Shown here: positions 51,501-60,500 of the stretch, piece by piece
How positions within the stretch are numbered: position 1 is the first letter of the stretch
Layout: each line of letters opens with the position of its first letter
Source: a virus
DNA: 64,000 nt
IMG/VR virus record: IMGVR_UViG_3300007609_001138
Coordinates: 1 to 64,000 of that record
Direction: 5' to 3' (one strand)
Position numbers and translations under genes: made by a program
The notes under the pieces: model-generated
Told to the model about the DNA's origin: nothing
The model's input: only the letters and a program-made list of their open reading frames with translations
Database searches by the model: none

Positions 51501-54500
51501 TTGCCAAACTTCACTGCTATCAGGCAGACTGCTTTCGTATCTCAGCTCATTGTCTAGTATAGGACTTGTGAATTTGTTCTGTGCCTCATTAAAATATGCA
51601 GGCAAATCAAAATCGGTTATATCTCCGCTGAACTGATCTTCGCCTGCGTAGGTAAGGTTGAAATCTCGTATTTTAGTTCTATAAGGTTTTACTTCGTTGA
51701 TGTAGTCTCTTACAAAGTCTTGGTTGTCTGGCTTGTAGATTTGAAAAGGCTGCAACACACGCAGTGAATGGTCAACGTCAATGAGACTAGTCTTGTACAA
51801 CCAATCAGGTGCAATTTGCTCACTGAGCACGTACTTGAATGTCAGTGTCACTGCTTCATTGCGACTGGCAACTAGATCGTTTATAAACAGTTCTTCGTTG
51901 ATGCTTTCAATGATTCTTCTTGTTTCGACAATAGGTTCTTGGTCGAAGTATTGTGCATCAAATACTTCGCTGTCAAATCCAAATTTGCCGATGGCGTAGT
52001 CAAACACACTGTCGCTGATTTGGATTGTGCCATTTTGCACTCCTACTCGCGTCCAGGCATTATTTTGAGAATAGTTGTACAGTTCCCATTGGCCTTGACT
52101 GTTGTCTTTTACCTTGATCAATGTACCAGGTATTACACGCAAGCTTGACAAATCAGCAACGTTTTCAACTTCTTTGTATGCTACAGTGCTATTGCTATAG
52201 CCAGTGGCATACCAATTCACATAATTCCAAAATTCTGTAGTATCGTATGTTTGTACAGCTTTGAGACTAAGCTCACGGGTACTGGTGCCTTCAACTAATG
52301 TAATTTCATAAATGGTCCATCTATTTCTGTTATCACTGTCGGTGAGCACAAGGTATCTATAGCCAACGCTTTCGCTGTTGATATCTTGATAGCCTAGCTC
52401 TGTTAGATCAGCAACCTGTTTGTTCCAGCTTTTGTTTGTGTCGGTTTTTTCTGGTATAGGTTCTGCACTGAATAGCTTGTTAAAAGTTTTGCTTTCCGCT
52501 ACTGGCACGCTCTGCAACACTCTGTTGGCAAACTGAATATAGTTTTTTAGTGCAACAAGCCGATCCTCAAACATGCTTTGTCTAGGCCTAAACTGTATGC
52601 CATATTTGTCTGCGTCACGTAAATCTGGGTCAGGCACTCGGTTTCCGTCGGTGTCTGCACCACTATAACTGTCCAAGAACTTTCGGAACAGTCTATCGTC
52701 TATGAATTGATCTGGCTTGTTTTCTTGGAACAGATCATATTCTACATGTACCGGGCTGTCATTTTTTGTTTCGTCGTACTCAACATGTAGCACAGTGTCA
52801 CCGCTGCCGAGATATTGTTCAACATTGTATAGTGCTAGTGCATTATTTCGCAGTGCTGTGATATAACTGATACCACTGCTTCTAGGATCTAAAATATACT
52901 GAGCTACAGCGTTTGTGCTTAGTGTTTTGTCATGGGATCTAGCAACAGTGTTTAAACCTGTTACCCAGAAATAATACACTGTTTCAAAAGTGCCACTGTC
53001 GTTCAATGTTGCACTGGTACTATAACTGCTTACACTGTATGGCAATCCAGGGCCGCTGTATTGGCTAGGCGGCACACGACTAGATGTCCATTGATAGATG
53101 TCCACACTGCTGCCTGGGAACACTGTACCAGCAGTTCGGCTGGCATAGATTGGGCTTCCTTGGTCATAGTCAATGAATCTCACATTTTCTGTGTTCCACC
53201 AAATTTCGCCAAGGTGTTCTTGTCTCCATGGCTTGCCTACATTGTGTACACTGCCGGCGGTATAAAAAGCTGGGTCGACACTGCCATTGTAGTTGATATT
53301 TTCTGCGGCAGCGCCAAGTATCTTACCTCTCTGAGGATCAACCCAGTCAAGGTAAATTAATTCTGTTTTTGATCTACGATCGTATAAGAACACACTGTTC
53401 AATAGATCTGTTTCAACTGCCGCTTTTTGCTGACGCTCGACAGCCCAAGCCGGCGATCTTGTTGAATTATCAAACACGTATACACTGCCAATGTCTGCTG
53501 TGCTAAAGTCGTCAGTTCCGAGTGCACCTACCATTAACCGTCCGCTGGTTTGATTAACTGCAAATCCAAATTGATCTGCTGGTGCTAAACTGTTGGTGTA
53601 TATCAACTGCCCGAACAAGAACTTGCCTGGATTGTCCACGCTGATTTGATAACTGGGCAAATAATCAAATGTAAACACTGCGCCACATCTTGATGTATTA
53701 TCTATAAAGCGTGTTGTCTTGCTGTCAAATGTGGTATCGTCATTGACCCAGGTACTAGGTGCTGTTAAATCATTGTTTGTGGCACTTACTACTAGACTGT
53801 CGGCGTTGGTGTCAATGTCAACTACCTGTCCAAAGTAACCAAAATCAGTTGGTTGTGGTGAATAGATTGTCTGTGTATGAGCCATCGGTGCCAAGAATAA
53901 TTCTGCCAATCCAGTGTCTGCAGGATTGCTTAGTCCTGGGCAAATGCGAATCTGATCAAGTTCAGACACAGCAAGCATGTTAATCACCGAGATTCTCAGT
54001 TTATTGTCAACTGCACTGGCTTGGATGTTACTCAAACCAACTGTGCCATTTATGTCATCAACAACATTGGCTAGGGTACTGCCGGTGAATTCCACATTGA
54101 TGTCGTTGATTCTAACACTGTTCCCTGGAGTAACACTGGTTACTGTTTGAGCACTGGTAATTGCTCCGTATGCTCTTGCTTGATTTACCCAGCGTTCTAC
54201 ACTGCCAGTGTCAGGACCTTGTGTGCTGTTTTGAGGTGCACCGATATACAAACTACAGTTTGTTGGGCACTGATCAACGGAAAATCCAAAACGTGCTTGT
54301 GCTGTAGCATCATCTGCGGTTACTGTTTGCACTAGGTTAAACTGATTGGTTTCAACGGCAACAACGTCGCCAGTGTCTAGCCCTACTCGAATCTCTCCAC
54401 TTAGCGGATCTTGATAAGGAGGTATTGTGCTGGGCACAAAACTTTCACCGTGATTCGTATCACTGTTTGGCATGTAAAAAGTTGTGCCAGGGTATTCAGC

Positions 54501-57500
54501 AAAAGTCATAGCATGTGCACCTGCGCCCATTGGGCCAGTTCCTTGGTCTGCAGATTCAGCTGCAGATTCCAATAGATACAGTGGATAAAACAGCCCAGCA
54601 TCTCCTGCGGTAGGACCGGATGCACTGGTACCATCTACATAAAATGGGCCTTGGTTGATTTCAGATAAAAATCTAACACTGTTGCCACCTACAATTTCGT
54701 ATGTGCCATTGGTATACAGATCTGCATCTCGTTGACGAACGTTATTAAGGTAGACACTGGCAGTGCCGTCTAGAGTGTTTAAAAAGTCTATTGTACTGGT
54801 TGAGTCACTTTGTATCACAGTGTTAAATGCACTGCGATCAAACAGATATACAGTGCCTTCATCTGCATCTGCACCACTACCGCCGGGTGTACCTATCATA
54901 ACTTGACGGCCGTCGGTTGTTGTGGTTACACTATGCCCGAATCTAGCTGTGCTGTCTAGTCCTGCAACTGTGATGCCGGATGACATTGGTTCATAATAGC
55001 TGATTGCGGTATAGGTTATTTCTGCACCGTCGATTGGTGCACTGGTAAACACTACTGTGCCTGCAACTGCCATTGTGTAATCTACGCCGGCTTGCTGAAT
55101 TTCTCCGTCAACGTCAATGCGAATGCTGTCGGCTGTTGTAGCTGTAAAAATGTCTCGCTTGTCAGCTCTGCCCTGCAGATCAAAAGACACACTGCTTCCG
55201 TCGCCTTCGTCTGTGGTAACTGTTCTGCGTCGAATAGTAATAGCAGTATCGTCACTGGGTGCAGTGTCAAATGTCAACAGTTGGTTGGCAAGATCCACAG
55301 TGTAGTCTGTGTAAGCTATAATATTATCGCCTAGTTGAACTTCTATTTCGGTGTCTTGATCAACAACAATAGCATTCTGGAAGCTGTACTCAGTGGTAGT
55401 ACCATCACCTGTGTAACTCACTGACTGTGATTCTAGCTCAATCAATTGATATGCATACACTGTGTTTCTACCAGGAGCACCTACATATATCCAATTGCTG
55501 TTCCGACTCATGGCAACACTGTAGCCAAACTCGTGGTTGTCAGCTGTGTGATTGGGCGGAGTTAACAGTTGATGAGCACTGTACTCAGTTTCGTTGTCTG
55601 CTTTTCTTAAAACCAGTGCTACGCCACCGGCACCGCCTTGATCAGGTGCGCCGCTTACTGCCCATTCGTCTTGTCCAATTTTAGTGCTGAATCCCAGCTG
55701 TGAAAAATTAGCATTGTTTGCATATTCAGCTAGATTTACAATTTCGCTTCGACTGTAGAAACCTTGCTCAGTGAATCCGTAATTCCATACACTGCCGGTG
55801 CTGCTATATCCAGGTGCACCTACCAGGCTGTATATTGTATCCACAGATTGTGCTACACTGTGTCCGTATTGTTGATCAACACTGGGCAAATCACTAGCAA
55901 GAGTATCATTAAGTCCTGTGTAAGGTTGATTTTTTTGTATTGTTTGCCAACGACCGTTTATGTCATTGTCGACCCAGATTCTATCACCGCTCACTAGATT
56001 TTGCACAAAGGGCAATTCACTGATGTCGCTGGGCTGTTCAACTCTCACAGTGTCAAATTTTAAAATAACACCAGACCCGGTTATTGTTGATTCGCTGCCG
56101 GGCACACTGCCTTCAACTAAAACTTCTCTAGGTGAGTTGACCTGTTCAATGCGATAAACTGCATTTAGATTTGCTTGAAACAGTTTTAAACAGAATACAT
56201 CATTTTTGATTAAGCCATGGTCCTTGTCAAAAGTGATTCGAATACTGCCTCGGAGAGTGTCGTCTATTCTAACTGGAATAGCTGAACTTCGAGTTGCTCG
56301 ATACACAGTCCAATCATAGCTGTTCTTTTTTGCTAACCAAATAACTGTACCAGCTGATATTTCTCGAGGATTGATATTTGTCAAGTTATCGTTATCAAAT
56401 ACTTGAATATCTATATCTTCGTTGTTTACATATCCAGCTGTAGGGAAGCCTCTCAGTGTAGCAAATGTTGTTGGCAAAATGTTAACATTTGCATACTTTT
56501 TACTGGTTTTATAGAGATTTCTCAGCAGTACATTTTGGTTGCTTTCAACAGCATCGCCTGGCTGACTGATTGTTATTACACTTGGATTGGTTGTTAACAA
56601 ATCAGGATCTAACTGTATTTCAAAGTATCTGCGGTTGTCGCTGGCGCCATACGCTGCTTTTTTTAGTGCCCAGTTTTCGTACACTCTATATTCTGCTTGT
56701 TCTTTTACAAGATCAGCTTGACGGAATGCTTCTGCGGCAGTTGGCGTGCCTTTGTTTTGTATAAATGTACTGTAGACTCCTACCTGTGTTACATCATTGA
56801 GATTGATATCTGTCATGTAACTTCTGGGTCTAAATCCAATAAGTCCTGTAGCCAGCAAGTCAGCGTCGCGACCTAGGACCACTTGTTTGTTGTCATAGTA
56901 TTCGGCTAATTCGCGACCGCGAGTTGCTAGGTTAGGCAGTAAGCCAGTGGCAATTCTACTGTAATCACTTTGTATCCACTTGCTAAATTGGAACGTTGCA
57001 GATGGTTCGATAACCTGTGCGGCACTCCAGTATTTGTTTTTGAACAATACAATTTCGCCTTTGCTGTACTTGCGATTTTCTTGCCATTCAACAATGTTGT
57101 CTTCGTTTAAGAAGAAACCAGGCACATCCAATCTGCCGTTCCAGTTTGCACTAACTTGTCCGTTTAGACTAATTCTGCTTTGGCGGTCTCCGGTTATAGG
57201 TTGGTACAACAGATCGTTAAACACAGTGATATTATCAAACACTGCACAATGTTCTGTGTTTGTGAATTCTAAATTCAAGAATCCAATCACTGTATCATCG
57301 AGCACACGAATTGTAATGGTATTGTCTAATCGATCTATTACAGTGCTGCGATTACTGACTTGCAGTTGATTTACATCAAGCAATGCGTTGGGCATTGCAA
57401 ATACATTGTTTGCTTCTTGCAAATCTCTTGTTATCTTGAGCTGTTTAGCACCAGGATTGATATTGATTGCGGCTGTGGTTTCCCAACCTTGTTGCACCCA

Positions 57501-60500
57501 GCTCAAGAACTCAGTGACCATTTGATCCCAGTTGAGTTCTACACCATTCACAGTGTTGTCAAATACAAATCCTGCCAGTTCTAGTCTGCGTCCGTAGCTG
57601 TACAAAAAGTCTGCTACACCTGCTACACTTTTAAACTCGTATCCATAAGGAACCAAACTGATATTGTTTGTATAGGTTTGGTTCAATCGTACTGTTGTGT
57701 CGCCAACAGAAACAGTTTTATAGTTGCCGTCTACTCTGCTGACCAATATTTCAAAATTTGGCTCAGTGATAGCATTGCCGAATACTGCGTAACCAGAATC
57801 AGTTCTCTGAATAATAACACTGCTGTATTTGACAGTGTCTATTGGCTGATTTTTGTGCAACAACACAGCATAGCTTTCGTCTGGCACCAGGAAACTACTG
57901 TTGGTGCTGTTAGGACTGGTTTTTTCTAGCAAGAAGTTAACATAGGTTTTGTCTGTAAAGGACGCTAGACGATAACTCAATCGAACATCAAAATTGTTAA
58001 CTAAATTTTCAATCAGCTGTTGGCTGTTGATTCCTCTTTGTTTGTTGTAGTCAACAACCCAGTTGAGGTAGCTGTGTTTTGCAACACCGCTTCCATAAAC
58101 CACAATATTGCTAACATTAAATCTTCCTCTATTGTTAACTAGATACTGATTAAATTCAGTGTTAAACTGATATAGATCTCTATCTATGTTTAACCCATAA
58201 AACTGACTTGGACGGAATGCAGCAAACAATCTTGTTAGTGCAAAAGGATATGCACTGCTGCGTCTCCAAGCAGTTTCAACTGGGCCTTGGTCCCCAACCA
58301 CATAAGGTCTGTTAAAACTGTTGAAATCATAATTTTGAATCAACACTGTTAACGGATCTAATAGATTGCCTTCACCGTCGACTGGAATTACATCCAACAG
58401 GTCTGGGCGAATGTATCTAGCGTCAACTCTTGGATTGCCGGGCTCGTCAATTAATCCTTGTGCTAGATCTTTCCACAGTACCAAGTTACCGCTGGTATAA
58501 GGAGGCGCACCGTATTGATCTTGCCACCAACTTGGCTGTACAGTAATACCCAGCATTTCCCATGGTGTTAGATGTGGAGTGTCAGTGTCATAGTAATAAT
58601 TAAAAATACCTCTCCAGTTTCCTACCTGTAGCTCATTGTCCAGTTTTCCTGTACTTTGACTGTAGTTGTAGGTAAATCCGTTTGCAGCATCATAGTTTTG
58701 TGTTTTCACATCTAATCTATTATAACTGGTCCAACTTAACAGTATAGGACTTAAAAATTGATTAACTTCCTGCAAGCTGTATCCTGTGTCTCTAAATTGA
58801 CCAGGAACAACATCTGCCTCGGTTAACGGAATAGCACCAGATGTTTTTAAATTGTTATAGATTCTTTTCTCAAGTTCAAGTATCAACAGATCTCTATCAT
58901 CACCATAGGCTGTTGTTATACTGCCATCGTGCCCTCGAATTACCAGTTGTTCTTCTACATAACTGTTGTCATAGAACATGCGAGGTTGCCAACTTGGATA
59001 CATGCCAAGCTTGGTAGGCGTCGATGGCATGTAACTACCGTAAGTTTGATCGTATTCATTGATAATCAACTGATCGCCAACTGCTAAACTGGCAGTGATT
59101 GTCACACGAGGCTCGTTGTTAACAATCACATAATCTCTACCGTTAATTAGCTGTGTGCCATTGAGATATATTAACACACCATTATAATTGGCATTAGCAA
59201 AATCATAGCCCCGAGTCAGGTCAAATATTGGTGTTGTAATCTGACTCACTGTCACGGCGGTGGTAGTCACAGGACCGTTTGGAATCATGTCAGTCCAGAA
59301 AAACGGAGAATTTTCGGTTTTACCTACTGCAATTGTTTCCAACACTGCATCAAGTATTTCAGGCACAGTTTCAGTTGGAAACTCGTTCCGGGTATAGGTA
59401 TCTACAACCAGTGTTTTAAATTTTTCATATTCACTGGCACTGTACGCCACTGCTGTTTGTAGATCAAGTTCTTTGTCTCTGCTGAAAATACCCTGAAACG
59501 GCACCGGTGCACTGTGTTGCAACAATTTGTCACCAAAAGGTATTACATTGCCAAGGTCTCGAATGTTGTTTCTGCCATTGACATTGCCTTCGAGATTTTG
59601 TAAATTGCGGCCGATGCTGTTAAAGTGTTTGCGTATTGTACCCAGTGTTAATTCTGCACTGTTTTCGTTTAACGGATTAAATTCCAAGTTCGCCGGCACA
59701 CTGTACTGACCAATTTCACTGGTCTGTGAGCTGATAATTTCCACTGTTATACTGCTACCAGATTCTGGTTCGGTGTTAAACACAAAGGCTGTTGAGTTTG
59801 TATCAGTGGTATAAGAATATTGTGAAGGATCCACATACTCATTGTTAACAATAACCTTAACCGGAGTTACACTAGCTGTTTGATTGGGCACAACGTCAAT
59901 TGTGAACTGTTGTCCTTGTGTGTAAGTCTGTGTTATAATCTGAGTTGTGTTGAGATCACTGACCATTGTCTGCCAGCCGATTAATCTTGAGTAATCTGTT
60001 CTGTCACTGTATTGGTGAACATATCCGTTGGCAACTGGTGTTACAATACTTTCTCTATCAACAACATTAACAAACGATTCTGTGTAGTAACTGTTTTCAA
60101 ACACAATGTCGCCGACATTGTTGATGTTGAGATATTTTAGTGCAAACCCTAGGTTTGGATCTTCGGCACCTGTGCCCGTGCCATATGAAAAAAGTTTATT
60201 GCCAACGAACGTGGTGCTAGGATAAATTTCGGTGTCGCTAAAACTAACTCCGTTTTGATCAAACACATCAAACAAAGGGGCTTGATTTGTACTGGTCTTT
60301 TGCTGCGTAGAAACCCAATTGCTACCGTCAAATCTATAACTGAGTCCTTGGTTTTCTACTCCATTTAATTGAACTACACATTGATCAACAGACACATCAC
60401 TGTCTGATGCAGGCACAAGATTTATAATTTCTAATCTTGTTAAGCGTATTAAGCTGCCGTCATCTGGCGCAGTGGTAAAGGTAATTGTTTGTGTGGCAAG